A DNA stretch of 64,000 bases from Sipunculus nudus. Taxonomy: Eukaryota; Annelida; Sipuncula; Golfingiida; Sipunculidae. The notes beneath the pieces are model-generated. The model had not been told where the DNA came from, searched no databases, and saw nothing but the letters and a program-made list of their open reading frames with translations. Of the stretch, positions 24,079-37,551 are shown piece by piece. Location of the stretch: NCBI GenBank assembly GCA_026874595.1, contig CM049307.1, positions 10,439,579 through 10,503,578 on the forward strand. The letters are read 5' to 3'. The position numbers and the translations under genes were made by a program. How positions within the stretch are numbered: position 1 is the stretch's first letter; each line of letters starts with the position of its first letter.

Positions 24079-25635
24079 TTTTAGCTCAGCCGACTATAAG
24101 TCAACTTAGCTAAAGCGATGATCCTTTTTCCGTCGGCTGTCTGTCCGTCCTTCTGTCCGTTAAACTGACACGTTTGAAACCGTTTTACCAACGGATCCGA
24201 AATTCGGATATACCATACCAAAATATTGGGTTACTACGACATGTACCTTCGAGATACAAAGGAAAAACCTCAATTTTGCATTAAAAACCCATTGTTACAC
24301 TTCAGGACTGCAAAATATCAAAACCGCTGGTCTGATCTTGATCATATTTGAAATATTAATTCCTCTATATATTCCCTATATGTACATACCAGAAATTAGG
24401 TCAGTATGTAATTTCTTGAAGTTATGCGCCAAAACATCATGCATTTTGTCAAAACTCTGGAAATATATTTAATCACTTAACATGATAAATTTTTAAGCTA
24501 GAGAGCTTATTTCAAGTATATAAGTATATTAAACTTAGTTTTATTTGTAAACCAGAAATTAGATCAAACTTTTGTATTTTCCCAAGTGATTATAGCATAA
24601 ATGAACCTTAAATTTTGTCCAAATGTGACCATGGCACATTTTCTTGAAAGCACTGTTGATTAAACTTTCACAGCTTGTACACACGGATTTAATATTTTAT
24701 AATCTGAAATTTGAAACCGATTGATCAAAATCTGTAGATTTTATTCAAGTTTTCAAGCACCACGCCCAGTATTGTTTACTCCAAGCCAGCCCAGAGCAGT
24801 CATTATGTAATCGCTAAACACTCCTGAGCAGCTTCCTCCGCTAGGTGAGCTGGGTCAGGCTGGCAGTAACTACCACATAGAGCCTTTCTCCCCCCCCCCC
24901 CCCCCCCCCCCCCCCATCATCAACCCCTTCAATACACAGGACTTATAAGGAAGATGAAACTTGTAATTTCAATGTTAAATTCTCTCTTCTTTTGTGAATT
25001 AAATTATTTTTTATATATTTTTTTTAATTTCAGGATTTGAATCCTAATTTTTAAATACGATAAAATGTAATTTATTTACATGGTTTAAGATTTAATAAGA
25101 TATAAATACTGTAGCATTTCATTCATATCTCTTAAAGTTGGCAGTGCCTTGATATGAATAACAATGTTAAACTGAGTTAATTAGGAATATTGGGCAAATT
25201 TCGGTGGGATTAATTTATAGCTCGTATGGCCATATATTTAATTATTGAAAACTTAATTACATTTTTTGTTTATGAATTTATCCTTTAATATAAAACTTAG
25301 GCCCTTTTTTCGTTTTGCGTCATTAAATGGTTTTATGCCACAAGTTTCATTTATTAAAAAGTGTAATTGCGATTAATACCTAATTGGCTTGTTTTAACAT
25401 GCTTGTTAAATTTTGTTTCTTCTCATTTGTTTTTTTACAGCCTTTTTTTATTTCAGTTAATATATTAATGTTTAATAAATTATATTTTGGCTTATTTCCA
25501 TTGTTCTAAAATTTACAGGGTTTATTTTCGGAGGGTCATTTCCTCTAAGCTTTTCAAATGCTAATATATTTGAAAGAAAAAAAAAGAAGAATATTTTGAA
25601 TTTGCAAATTCAGCTGAGCGGTTCCATGTTTCCCA
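24079..25635 (+). mobile_element. HINE-like element B3 with decayed 3' end
   Basis: The start TTTTTAGCTCAGCCGACTATAAG, the B-type phrases (ACCTTCGAGATACAAAGGAAAA, CTTCAGGACTGC) and a C-run at 24890-24915 match B1. The tail phrase GGAGGGTCATTTCCTCTAAGC (near 25531; quoted in part GGTCATTTCCTC) also occurs in B1 near 10465. The 3' subterminal CAGCTGAGCG is present at 25611-25620, but the palindrome after it is no longer recognisable. Only one B unit is present, so it is shorter than B1. Confidence 0.55.
24890..24915 (+). repeat. Poly-C run, 26 bases
   Basis: An uninterrupted run of C lies inside element B3. B1 has a shorter C-run at the equivalent place (about 9549), so the run is an inherited part of B elements. 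Confidence 0.9.
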
Positions 25636-26949
25636 CTGCTATACTGCAAATATGATTCCAATCAGGACATCGGTTTCCCATCCCACCCAGACAGTGGCGG
25701 TACAGGACAACATGTAGCCCATGCGCTAATGTATTAATAGTGTTTTTCGTTAAATTTCATATCTGACCATGTTTTAGGTAAAATCCGGTAAATATCCGAT
25801 CCCATTTGATTATTCCGAAGAGTCTTTAGGAAAAAGTCAGTTGCTGTGCCGCAAACTAATAAACAACGGGAGGTCATGAGAGACTGACAGACTCGTTATG
25901 ATTTAAGGTAATTTACTCAGAAAGGTATGTAAATTATCTTTTTATATCCAAGTATATTTGTGTATTAAACATGAAAGAAATACAAGTAGTGACCATGAAC
26001 AAATAATCATCATTATCAATCTGAGATATTTGAAAGGACGATATCGTTCAGTGGCATTGTCTGAAGGCCTGCAGATGAAATCGCTCTATTGAAGAACATC
26101 CAGATCGCCATTAATGTAAAGAAACACGATGCAGAAACTAGATACCTGTGTAGGAAATTCAGGTTTGGTATCCCGTCAAGGAAGTGCCGGTACATGAAAA
26201 CATGCATGTAGGCCTATATCCTGTATCCTGCTGCATGTTTTATATTTCATATATATTTCAGGTAAAATCCTGTATGGCAAGATCCCAGATAATTTTCAGA
26301 ACAAGGAAGTCCCCCCCCCCCCCCCCCCCCGCCCCAACACATTTCAGTGTACACAAGGGTAGCTCTTAATTACAGTAGAAATAGGAATGAGCCAAGGACT
26401 AATTAAACACAAAAACTAACTACGCGCTATACTTTCCTATACTTATATAGAATGTTTGAAGGTATGTAATGACTGACAAAACTGGCTAAAGCTTGTCCAA
26501 AAAGGGGTTGTCGGTTTAGGGGAGGGGAAGGCTGTAATATGTTATCTCAACCCGAAAACGTGCTTCCTGTATACTATATGTACCTCCCTGGATCGTGCAC
26601 AAGAGCAGTGGCATTAAGTAAGCGGCTCTCAACTGACTCCCTTATTTCAAAGAAATCCTAGTTTAGCACCTGATCGGTTTACATGATTTCAACTGAAACG
26701 ATTGCTTCATTTTAGACCGAAATTACAGTCATGTTACAGTATTTTACTCTGAACAAGTCAATAGAACTGGATTAAACTGCATTGTTTAGACGTATAAACT
26801 GTCAGTCTCAGACATTTCACGTGATTGAATCCTCAGACAAAGCACGTTCTCAGTTCCCACCGACCCGCCACAGTTTTCTTGTGTGCGAGATATAAATATT
26901 TCAAGGATCTATTTCACATCTTACACACGCATAGATACAGGTGAGGGGG
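25636..26949. other. Non-coding stretch with a poly-C run
   Basis: Mostly unique-looking sequence, slightly less AT-rich than the repeats. It has a run of 20 Cs at 26311-26330. No coding exon could be supported. Confidence 0.4.
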
Positions 26950-28145
26950 GGGGGGCGAAGGTTTTTTTAAGTGGGTTATGACCTTTATCAGGAGAGTGAC
27001 CTTGAATAGGTCAATTTTTGTTGAAATTCACAAAATCTTGAATACTTTCAGAAATGATGGGTGGACTGGTCCAAAAATCAGGTTGACCGAAGATCTTGGA
27101 GCTTTGTCTTTTTTTTTTTTTTTTTTCTTGCGCCTTTTGTACCCCCTTTATTGCCACTTGACAAAAGTGCGAACGTTATAAGTCATATCTCTCATATTAT
27201 GCACATGCTTAGATTTGGTTATAGGATGAAGTCTATTTAAATTTAGATCATGACCTTTACTATGAGGGTTGCAATGACCTTGAATATTTCCATATTTGGT
27301 GGAAACCTAAAACATATTTCTCAAGTGGTTGGATGAATATTTCTGAAAATCAAATTGAAAGATGTCAGATGGTAAGTTTCGGTACGAGATCGAAAACCAG
27401 TAACCAACGTCAAATCTGCTGATTTTATGAATCCCATTACTTTTTTAGTTCTGCATATTATAGCCTTAAATTTGACACAAAGATTATTGTTTCAAATTTC
27501 TCTTCACCTCTTCATAGGTAGGTTTTATACGTTCATGTACATACAAGTTATTATGGCTGTAGGCCTACCATGTCTGAGAGTAATACCGCCCGGTTAGTCT
27601 TGCAATTTGTTGTGATTTTGGTAATTTATCAACTGCATACTTTATTCATTTTCTTGAAATACTTGCCGTCTAACCATGCAGTCTTAATTTGAACTGGGCT
27701 GGCCTGATGATCACATTAAATCAGGAATACAGAGGAATTTGCATCGTGCATGGCCTGCATGAATGTCCTTCATAAAGGTTTAAAAAAAGAATAACCCTAT
27801 ATAAATTCGTATGTGTTAAATCACACAACTATTATTTAAGAAATTATTTATACATTTTATTTTTTTTATGATTAAGTCGGTTCTTAATCGGAAGAAACGG
27901 TGCATATTCTTCAACAATTTGTGTTGTTAACGTTCTTGTCACTTTTTTCTCATTCTTGATTTTAAACTCCTCCCACAGCAATTATACACTGAATTCGTTT
28001 TAAATCTCCATTTTTAAACAGTGATTATCTTGAACGACTGTATTATATGGAGTGTATCGTGATCTTTGATCTGATTTTCTCAGAAGTCAACTTTTTATTA
28101 TGTGTCACGGTTATGCTCATCACCTGAGCGACATGGCCCATAGGA
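26950..28145 (+). mobile_element. Eroded HINE-like remnant with 3' end only
   Basis: The right end CACCTGAGCGACATGGCCCATAGG (near 28121; quoted in part CACCTGAGCGACATGG) resembles HINE 3' ends but lacks a good palindrome. To its left are two diverged units with ATGACCTTTA, GACCTTGAATA and a GGTGGAAA-like phrase (near 26976 and 27246). A T-run lies at 27109-27126. No 5' end was found, so this is a tentative call. Confidence 0.3.
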
Positions 28146-28690
28146 AAAAGCTTTACCGGTGTCATACTCTGTCACATTACATAACGTAAATTCCGGTGGA
28201 TGTTTACTGGGGGAGAATGCACAGTCAGTCCTGGCATAAACCACAGACCAAAGCGGAAACAGCCGCGCAGTAAGAGGAGGTTTCCCACCGGGTGCACAGA
28301 CTGGGACAGGGATTTAGTATGGTTGTTTACAAACAAACTATCAAAACATAAAATATCACCAGGAAAAAACAGAAATGTTTCATCTTAATCTACCTTGAAA
28401 GACTTTGAAATATGCGCGTGTAAACGAACTTGGTATAAATCATGAAAGATATAACAATTGCCACTTAATGCATGACATGTAATTTTTTATGATATGAATA
28501 TTATTATAACAATAAATGGAAACATGACATGGAAAGTGTCAAAGCCTTGCGAGAAGAATCCAATTATTTATTTATCTGCAAAACTGTTATATACATCTAA
28601 TCTTTTATGCTCTTTGGAATGCCAAAAGTTTGCGTCTGTTCACAGACTGACATGGTCATTCCATATATCTGTTTAATGCAATTATGTATG
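28146..28690. other. Non-coding stretch, no gene seen
   Basis: A small GC-richer patch at about 28190-28330 stands out but has no splice or domain evidence. Confidence 0.35.
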
Positions 28691-28694
28691 GATT

Positions 28695-28835
28695 CTAGCA
28701 ATAATATGTAAAGAGGAATTTTATTGCAATAATATGTTCTTCTTAAAAAAGGAATTAATAGCAATAATATGTTCTTCTTAGAAAGAAGAAATTTATAACG
28801 ATCATATGTTCTTCTTAGAAATAGGAATTTTGTGG
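28695..28835 (+). repeat. Tandem repeat of about 45 bp, about three to four units
   Basis: Units contain CAATAATATGTTCTTCTTA followed by an A/G-rich stretch and GGAATT. The last unit is diverged (GATCATATGTTCTTCTTAG). Confidence 0.75.
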
Positions 28836-29249
28836 TGTATAGGTTATTCCTTGAAGAATACATCAAAATAAAAACGCCTATTGAAAAATGATAAAGTTAC
28901 AAAAATGGAAAACATAAAATATCAATGCAACAGTGGAAGCGGATAAACTACGAAGCCTTGTGAATCACATTGTTTTCCGGGGGCACGGGGCGTTGTCCTG
29001 ACTAACCAAATCTGATGACTATCTGGATTTATGTGTCTTGTTTCCATCAGAACAGTGCACGGTACACGGACTTTGTTATATACGTGCTGAGTAACGGCCA
29101 CTGGCCTGCTACGCTGATTCAGTAAAAAGATCATATACTGGTGATCAATGAAATAACAAGATATCGCGGGGGTGCATGTCATACAGACATGGCTTATCTT
29201 AACGAATCTTAACGGAATTACAGTATTGAACAAATAATATTTCTTTTCT

Positions 29250-29553
29250 GTGCATTGGTCCTTGTGAAACACAATTGAAGTGTTTTATATTTTTGCTTTA
29301 CCATTTCTAGGCATATTGCTACCAAAATGTCGGATGCGGAATTGTGGAACCCAAAAGGTTTCAAACTATTTAAACATTAAAGTTCAGGCACTATAATAAT
29401 TTTAATCATCATCCCGATACCGACCGTTGCATTGGTGCTTGTGAAAGACCATTTTCAAGGTTTAATATTTTGCCCAACCATTTCTAGGCATATTGCTACC
29501 ATAATGTTTGGTGGGGATTTGTGGAACCGGAAAGGTTTTAAACTGTTTAACAA
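29250..29553 (+). repeat. Direct duplication of about 125 bp, offset about 178 bp
   Basis: The copies at about 29250-29378 and 29427-29553 share TGCATTGGT, CCATTTCTAGGCATATTGCT and ATTTGTGGAACC. They differ at many positions, so the duplication is old. Confidence 0.65.
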
Positions 29554-31332
29554 TTTCTTTTGGACGCTCTGATGTGGATGTCCGATTGCATGTACGTGCC
29601 AGTTTCTCGCTGCATACAGAACCGAGAAAATCAAAGCTGGCTGTTGTATATGTTATTATAATCAGATATCCATTTAATAACCCGTGATACAAGTGTTACC
29701 ATCATAAAAAAAACTTCGTCTACGAACGCGGCGTCCGTGGTATTAGATTATGTAAGGGAAGTTACAATAGAAACTAATCATTTATTGATTAAAAGAAAAA
29801 AATAACAGCTCGATTGATATAGCTGGAAAATATTAACTTTGAAACATTCTTATGAATTAACTGCTTAACATATACACACCAGTATTGGCACGTCAATTTC
29901 TTTTCAGAAATCGCTAAGACTGGCTCTACGTTAATTGTCTGAAGGATATGACAGGATATCGTTTTCCATCCAGATTCAGATAAGGCAGTTCGTTGTGCTT
30001 CGAAGCTGATTATTTAACAGTCTAGGTCTCAAATTACCGTTCGCCTGTGCAGGTTTTTGCTATCATGTACATAGCTCCATGGCATGTACATGAGCTCCAT
30101 GGATACAAATTCTACATTGGAAATACAGACTTCAAGGAGCCTCCAGCCATGTAGAGTGTTGTTACTTTCATCATAAACCGCCGAGTGTTGGATTTGCTCA
30201 CACGCATTAAGTAGGTCCATCCCAGTTGAGGAATTTATGAAAGAAGTTATCCAATTTTTATTACAATTTATCCTCTGTACTCTGTTTGCTTTGTTGAAAT
30301 ATATTTCCTTAATTGAATACTACACGTTTAACCGAGATATCGTAATTTTATCATTTACTTGGATTTTTTCAAAAATCAACTTCTTTGTTCCTCTATATTT
30401 GGCCTTCTCAAAGGACAGGGAGAGAAAACGGGAGTCAGTGTTATCGATAGAATTATCATTGCCAGGCAGCCTTTTGTCTGTTCGTAAAATTATGAAATTA
30501 ATAGTTGATGCAACGAAAACCTATCATAGTCTAACGTATACATGACTATAACATTCCGTTTACGGAATATTTTGTAAGGAATTTTTTCCCTTTTTTAAAA
30601 AAATATATATATAAATTTGAATGCATGGGGCACCCTAAATACTTAGAGCCCCTGGGTCAGTGGCCATGTGTTAAGACGGCCCTGAGCCTGATATAAAAAT
30701 CCATTATATCATGACACAAATGTTTCCTTTAAATAAAGTAACACAATGCTTGAGTGTGCAGTCCAGACATCAAAAGGTCAGATCTATTTGTCTTGTTAAC
30801 AAAGCGCTATAGCAAAGAACTTAAGCCATTATAGGTTTGTCGTATAAGCTAATAAGACCAGTTAAAGTATGGAAAAAAAGTAAGGGTTCCATCAGGCGAA
30901 AATGACATCTGTTGGCATCCTGCTGGAGAAGAAACAAACTGTAAAAAAGGACACACATTGAAACATGTTTCTGGCCACAGCTTGAAAAATGCTATAGATC
31001 GAATATTGTAAAACAGTATCGTTAGCAGTAGATCAAAGACTGTGTCGGTCAGGACCATTATCGTCATCGATACATATCACTCATTACTTTAACACAATAT
31101 CCGACTTGTATACACGTAGGCTACACCATACTTTGGGGGATTTATACATGTATAAACGGGCTCAGCGGGGGATGGGGGCAATCGAAATTGAGCAAAAAAT
31201 CATCTTAATTGTAAACCTTAAATCAAGGAACTTTTGAATAATTTGTTAGGACATATTTACATGCAGAGACGCATTTACTGGAGTGACAAACGCAGGACAT
31301 CTTTGTAGCTTATAAGTGTTATTGTCTGGGCT
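29554..31332. other. Non-coding stretch, no gene seen
   Basis: An open frame of 102 codons at 30237-30545 (+) begins with a hydrophobic stretch, but it has no splice context, no promoter and no recognisable domain, so it is not called as a gene. No other structure was seen. Confidence 0.35.
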
Positions 31333-32010
31333 AAGTTGTTTGGTAACATTAAACACGCACAACAACCAGTTGCTTGGTAACATTAAACACGCACAACAAC
31401 CAGTTGCTTGGTAACGTTAAACACTCACAGCAACCAGTTGCTTGGCAACATTGAAACCCTCACAGCAACCAGTTGCTTGGTAACATTAAACAGTCACAGC
31501 AGCCAGTTGCATGGAAACATTACACTCACAGAGACCACTAGCTTGGTAACATCAAACACTCACAGAGACCACTAGCTTGGTAACATCAAACACTCACAGA
31601 GACCACTAGCTTGGTAACATCAAACACTCACAGAGACCACTAGCTTGGTAACATCAAACACTCGCAGCAACCAGTTGCTTGGTAACATCAAACACTCACA
31701 GCTGCCAGTTGCTTGGTAACATTTAAGACTCACAGCAGCCAGTTGCTTAGTAACATTAAACTTTTGCAGCAGCCAGTTGCTTTGTACCATGAAATACTCA
31801 TAGCAACCAGTTGCTTGGTAACATTAAACACTCGCAGCAATCACTAGCTTGGTAACATTATACAATCACAGTAACCACTAGCTTGGTAACATTAAATACT
31901 CACAGCAACCAGTTGCTTGGTAACATTAAACACACAGCAACCAGTTGCTTGGTAACATTAAACACTCACGGCAACCAGTTGCTTGGCAACATTTAACACG
32001 CACAGCAACC
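31333..32010 (+). repeat. 34-bp minisatellite, about 20 units, X-box-like core
   Basis: The unit reads CAACCAGTTGCTTGGTAAC then ATTAAACACTCACAG. Two subtypes occur: one with CCAGTTGCTTGGTAAC and one with CCACTAGCTTGGTAAC. The second forms a homogeneous central block of four (about 31536-31655) and reappears near 31847. The 13-mer GTTGCTTGGTAAC fits the RFX X-box pattern (RYYNYY, 1-3 bases, RRNRAC). The array is in non-coding DNA about 10.5 kb before the EGF-like gene. Units carry no unique spacers, so it is not a CRISPR array. Confidence 0.9.
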
Positions 32011-33206
32011 AAATTACAGGGGCTTGTCGACAAAAAGTGCAACCGCAATCATTTTCTCAAAGATTAAATTTCATTAATGTCTGCTTTCATCGATCAGTGC
32101 TATTAAATTATGGCTTTGTCTCGGGGCCAATGCTTCTGTGTAAGTTCGAACAGTGTCCGTTCTTTGGTCCAATGAGTGCAGAAAAACAGTTTGAAGTTTC
32201 CGCTCTCCGAACAACCGCATGGTGCCCGACTTTTGCATCCGGTCAGTTTTACCTTACCCTGGGTAGTCAGCTATAACTACCAACAATTTGTTGACAGTAT
32301 TTGATTAGATAAACTATAAATTGATTTCAAAACCATGTCATGTGATTATTTAATTTCCACTTGAAGAGTTTCATGTCAACCTTTACCATAATCATTATTA
32401 AAACTTGGGAACAATAAGATATGCATGCAAGGTGAAAAATGAAGCATATTAAAATTTCGTTAAGACCAATTTTAACCATTTTAGATTTTACATTTAAAAT
32501 TATCTCTATAAGTAGCTTAACTCTATAACTCTAAGCTTTACTGGGACAACTTACATAGCGTCCTACTCCAAAGCAATGTGTTAAAATACTTATAAAATCC
32601 TTTAATAATGAAATACCATTTGCAGAAAATCGAAAAAACGGCACCGAGTCAGTTATAATTGCACGTGACAGTAAAATCCAATAAACACCAGGTGAGCAAT
32701 ATAAAGTGAACTGGTTAAAGTCGTTCATTATGCATGAATTGTGCATGTACATTATGTCTTATATTTCTTCGTTTCGTTAAGTCCCTGGGTACTGTCATAT
32801 ATGTTTTATATATTCCCGATTGTTTCAAATTAGTATATACACAGGTTCCATGTAGCCTTCTTGAGTTAACGGTTCTTTTATGACTTATATACATATACTA
32901 CCAAACAAACATGCACAAAGCATCTGAAATACATATTTCAATGAATAAAACGTGAATTTGTGCAAGTATTTTCATCCATGTGCACTTCATATTACCAGAC
33001 CGAACCTCTTCTAAACCGCAGGTACATGCATGGTGTGAATTTTGGGCCATGGGGGGAATGTTTGGGAGGGGGTGACATGGCGGAAATATAGTCGGTGCAT
33101 GGAAAAATGTTCTTAGCGGGGGTTGGTGGGTGTCTTAGAAACTTATATATGTACTTAAATGTGTGGGTGAGAGGGGGTTACTAGAGGAAACCTAGATATT
33201 CTAGAT
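32011..33206. other. Non-coding stretch, no gene seen
   Basis: Unique-looking AT-rich sequence with a G-rich patch at about 33045-33180. Nothing else was recognised. Confidence 0.35.
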
Positions 33207-34443
33207 AATACTGACTAACCACTTTAGTAAATTCATTTTGATTTTCAGGGTCTGAGATCAAAGGTGAAAGTCACAGGAGCCACATCTTTAAAAAGATTTT
33301 GGATGCACTATAAATCAAACTTTTCATCCCGAACTTTCTCAAAGTGTGGAAATCTGTAGATTTTGAGGTTACCTCGTCCGAGGTCAAGGTCACTTTTAAA
33401 AGATTGTTACAATAATCTAAATGCTGTAAGTTCAAGCATAAAAGTTTAAAGATTTTTGGTCACAAAGTCGTCGGTTAGGGTCACAGGACTGCCATTCTGA
33501 TAAATGTCTTTAAAATTATCCTTGTAGACAAATGGGTCCCTAGTTCATTTGGTAGGTGTGATTTTAGAACAGCAGATTTTTTTAAGGTATTAAATCCAGG
33601 ATATACTGTTTTATTAATTTGGCCTATGTATCTCATAATTTCGTTTTAGTCTGTTTGGATTATTAAATGATCACACCGTTGAAAAGGCTATACAACGCTT
33701 TTCTAACTGGAATGACGCTCAGTAGAGCGCATACCGACGCCAAGACCAATCAATCCTACTTGATCAGTCGCTTTGTCTGAATCCGCACCAAACCTCCCAC
33801 GCCCATTTTGCTAGACCTTGCATGATATACCAGACCATTAAAAAAGAAACAGTCACGTGGGGGAAACATAACCTATTTGACAGTGGTATAACTATACGGG
33901 AGCGTTTTTTCTTTCTCTTGTTGTTAATATTAGAATAAAACGTTTGTTGTATAGTGTCATACTGATTAGTATAGCCATAGACATATTTATTTATAAAGCT
34001 TATATAAAATTTTCCAAAAACGGCCATGCTAGGTGAGCCGTTTCATTAAACGCCCTTCATAGTTGTACATAACGTGTGACCTGTACATCCGCATGCATCT
34101 CTGCGTGCATATATATTATTTGTATACCTGTTGTGTCTATAATTATAAGTAAATCAATCTACGTAAAGCATTTCCCCGGTTCACCTGCATTGTACCTTTA
34201 AATACTGGCTTGCTTTGTATTCAGGCTCATACATGTGTCATTTTTATCATTCTTTCTTGTATGTGGCACCTTTAGACCGTTCATGCATATGTCATTGTAT
34301 AATTCGGCCAAACGCGAAACCATACACAGTCTATATATATTCGCTGTCTTTTTTATTTTCAAACGTCAGCAAAGGAAATCCTTCAGAATAAAAGCATTCC
34401 AGACATAATAGAATAGACATGCCACGTCAGCTGACAACTTTAT
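33207..34443 (+). repeat. 1.24-kb direct duplication, copy 1
   Basis: This segment is nearly identical to 38204-39441, with an offset of about 4997 bp. It starts inside an F/G-type HINE array (AAAGGTGAAAGTCACAGG), crosses that element's decayed 3' end (ATGGGTCCCTAGTT near 33532-33545), and continues about 900 bp into ordinary flank. Because flank is included, this is a segmental duplication and not a clean copy of the HINE. The similar reverse-strand open frame in both copies (87 codons) is not supported as a gene. Confidence 0.85.
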
Positions 34444-35044
34444 TCTGTGATATGGGTCAGGCTGATTATTTTTTAATGCGTATTTGTATATACATGTATA
34501 TATACATAAGGTTATGATCAAAATTCATGTAAATATTTACGACCAGACCATTTCATATTATTTAAACATTAATATACGGCGGTATTTTAACTAAAAAATA
34601 AACGATAAGCTATTATAAAAAGTAATCACAACACGAAACAAAAATAGTTTTAATAAGTTTGTTCAAATACGCCATTTTTAAGTTGTTTTAATAATTCAAT
34701 GATCAATACCGGCTGCTTTATATGAAGAAGAAACTATTAGGTATTAAGTGAGATACAATGTAATATATAACGGTGAAGCACCATGCAGCTGACATGCGGG
34801 ACATTCGTTCTGTAACTTACGGAAACACCGGTCGGAAGGACACACGGGGTGTATATGACGCAGTGAAGGTGGCTAGGAAATGTCACAGTTATTACCACCA
34901 GGAAGGAATCCGGGCAGACCCATGTTGCGGTGCACGAGGCATGGCAACACGTGACACATTATGGTTATACGCATTTTGCATTTATGTATGTTTTCCTATA
35001 CATTTATAATCTACTCTGATAATATTACCAAAATCGCATTCTAC

Positions 35045-35102
<58 letters not shown>

Positions 35103-37018
35103 CTTTGTTGTAAATGGAATAAGTTCTCCTGAGGTTTTTATGTTATATTTATGTCAAATTATGAAGAAACAATACATGCAAAGTAACACCAAAGTAAATT
35201 TTGTACTTTTTGTCTAAATGCTTTTTTAGAAGATTCACGTGAAAGACATCTGAATATAGTAGACATGTGATATTGTGTATGTTATCGATATATAGTCCTG
35301 TCAACAAGGTTCAGAGATAAGGTATATATCTTTCAGGTACTGATCCCCTAATTCTGAACAAACTCCATTAGTTCATTGCAAGATACAAATAACATATTGT
35401 CAGCACATATTTAACCATAAGGTTAATTTCGTATACCATTATCGTTATATAATTTCTTTTAATATCGACTCCATAAAACGGAGATCGATACAACTTATAA
35501 GCCTAGTTGAAATTATAACAAGTATCGTGTTAAATACGCATGGGCCGGTATAATCTATGCACGTTCAACTCTACAGTAAAACACCTCATATATATATATA
35601 TATATATATATATAGCTGCATGGTTGGATTTATCCACAAACGAGGTTATACATTTACCTCTACCTGCTCGATTGCCTGTAAGCAAGAGTACGCAAAAATT
35701 CCACGTAACTATATATGTAGAAAGGTTTGGATGAACCCATCAAGTTTTGGTGCTGATCAGGATATATAAAAAAGAGGATCAAGTGGACTGCTCTGCCTAT
35801 TCGGGTGTATGCACTCTGCTTTCCTTCATTTATTTTTCCACTGCCGTGCATGGTGTTCATTAAATTTTACCTTCCACGTTTTAAAGCCATACGTCGTTTA
35901 ATACGTTTTCACAAATGAAATATTTCCAGAAACAATCTCTTATTTTTATCGTTTATTTAAGATAATGAAAGGTAGGTGGCGCTGATCACCAAATCAAGGT
36001 ATTTTTGCTATTCATAATTAAGGGATGGCTATTGTTTCCTGATATTCTTGAGGCAGCTTTTGGTCCGGGACACCAAGGCTCTGTAATATATTTAATATAT
36101 ACATAAAAAATGAAGATGTTGAATTATGTCATTTCCCATACCAACCTATAACTAGGTCTCGCCTATACTTTCACTACTGAAAAAGATGTAAACTTTACCG
36201 AATATTCACCTGCCAGGTGGTCGTAATTGTCCTTTCAGTCACAAAATAACAGAACGTTACTTTTCATTGTAGATCAAAGTCAACATTTCTTACATTGTAC
36301 AGATTTTTTTATTACAGACCATAGGAGTGTGAACGTGTACATCAGTATGTTTCTATGTCAATAACCGTGTGTGTAAATATCCTGGGTTAATGAGAGTCGG
36401 AACTTGGTGGGCAGGGATCAGCCGTTAAATATTATCCCATGCACGCTATCACTGCCACCGCGGCGGTATCTGGTTTATATCAATAAACAGAGGGATTTAA
36501 TATCAGATATGTACACACGTGAAAAGAGCAGGTTATTATCCAGAATGGGTTGGTGCGGCAATTTAGGGAAGGAAAGGCTTCTTAATTGTGCAATGTCGCG
36601 CTCATGTACACATGCAAACATGGATATAGTTAGGACAAGAGAGGTCACGTTGACTTCTGATTCTAGGCCTGTGGAATTGCTAAGGGGACTTAGATTCAGT
36701 TCTATTCTCGCTTGGTGCCTTAAAATTCAATAATCGACTCGATTCTTGTAAGCAATCATAATATTCTTCGACAGACATACAACAACTAAAAAGTTTAATC
36801 ACAGGTGATTCTAAGATGAACATTATATCTAAGCATGTACGAGATCCAAGTAATATTTATATTTTCTCAAATATTACTGCCCTAATACCTAATAAAAGAG
36901 AAGGTGGCTTTCACTTTTAAAACAAAAGGGTCCTATTACATAATGCATTTTGTTTGAAAAATGACTGCAAATGCAATAATTAAATTAATTGACTATGGCA
37001 TGCCCCATTCGATATCAT
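34444..37018. other. Non-coding stretch with AT microsatellites
   Basis: AT dinucleotide runs lie at about 35049-35100 and 35588-35614. No exon or element end could be supported in the rest. Confidence 0.4.
35049..35100. repeat. AT dinucleotide microsatellite
   Basis: About 26 uninterrupted TA repeats. The run is self-complementary and prone to length change. Confidence 0.95.
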
Positions 37019-37518
37019 TTTTAGGTCAGCTGACTGTAAGTCAACTGAGGTATAGGAATGGTGCTTTGTCCGTCGTCCGTCCGGGCGTCCGGCCGTCCGT
37101 TAGCAGGGCACAAATCGTAACTGCTGGACCTAGAAACTTCTAAGTGAATATCAAGGGAGGTCGATAAAAAATCTCCTTGAAAACTAGAAATTAGGTCACT
37201 GCCGCCTATATCATCGGAGGTATGGGGCTTGAAAGTACCCCCCAGAATAATCAAAAACATAATACAAAACCTCCAATATCTTGATAATTAATGCATGGAT
37301 TGTCATGAATCTTGCCTTGAATATTGACCATGACTAGTTTTGTCAGGTCCCGAAAAGTGGTGGCGCCACCTGTATTTTTTTATTATTTTAACGAATATTT
37401 TAATTTTTTTTACTATAAAATGACAACAATCATGTCAGTTTCTCAGCTGCAATTATATCTAGTGTCCCAAAACCTGGTGTGTTTATTGATCACAAGTGGA
37501 TGCCATATAGTTATCACC

Positions 37519-37551
<33 letters not shown>

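Noticed and set aside
30237-30545. 102-codon open frame starting with a hydrophobic stretch
   Set aside because: It has no known domain, no splice sites, no promoter and AT-driven hydrophobic composition.
31333-32010. Regular 34-bp repeat resembling a CRISPR array
   Set aside because: The units are contiguous with no unique spacers, the context is eukaryotic and there are no cas genes.
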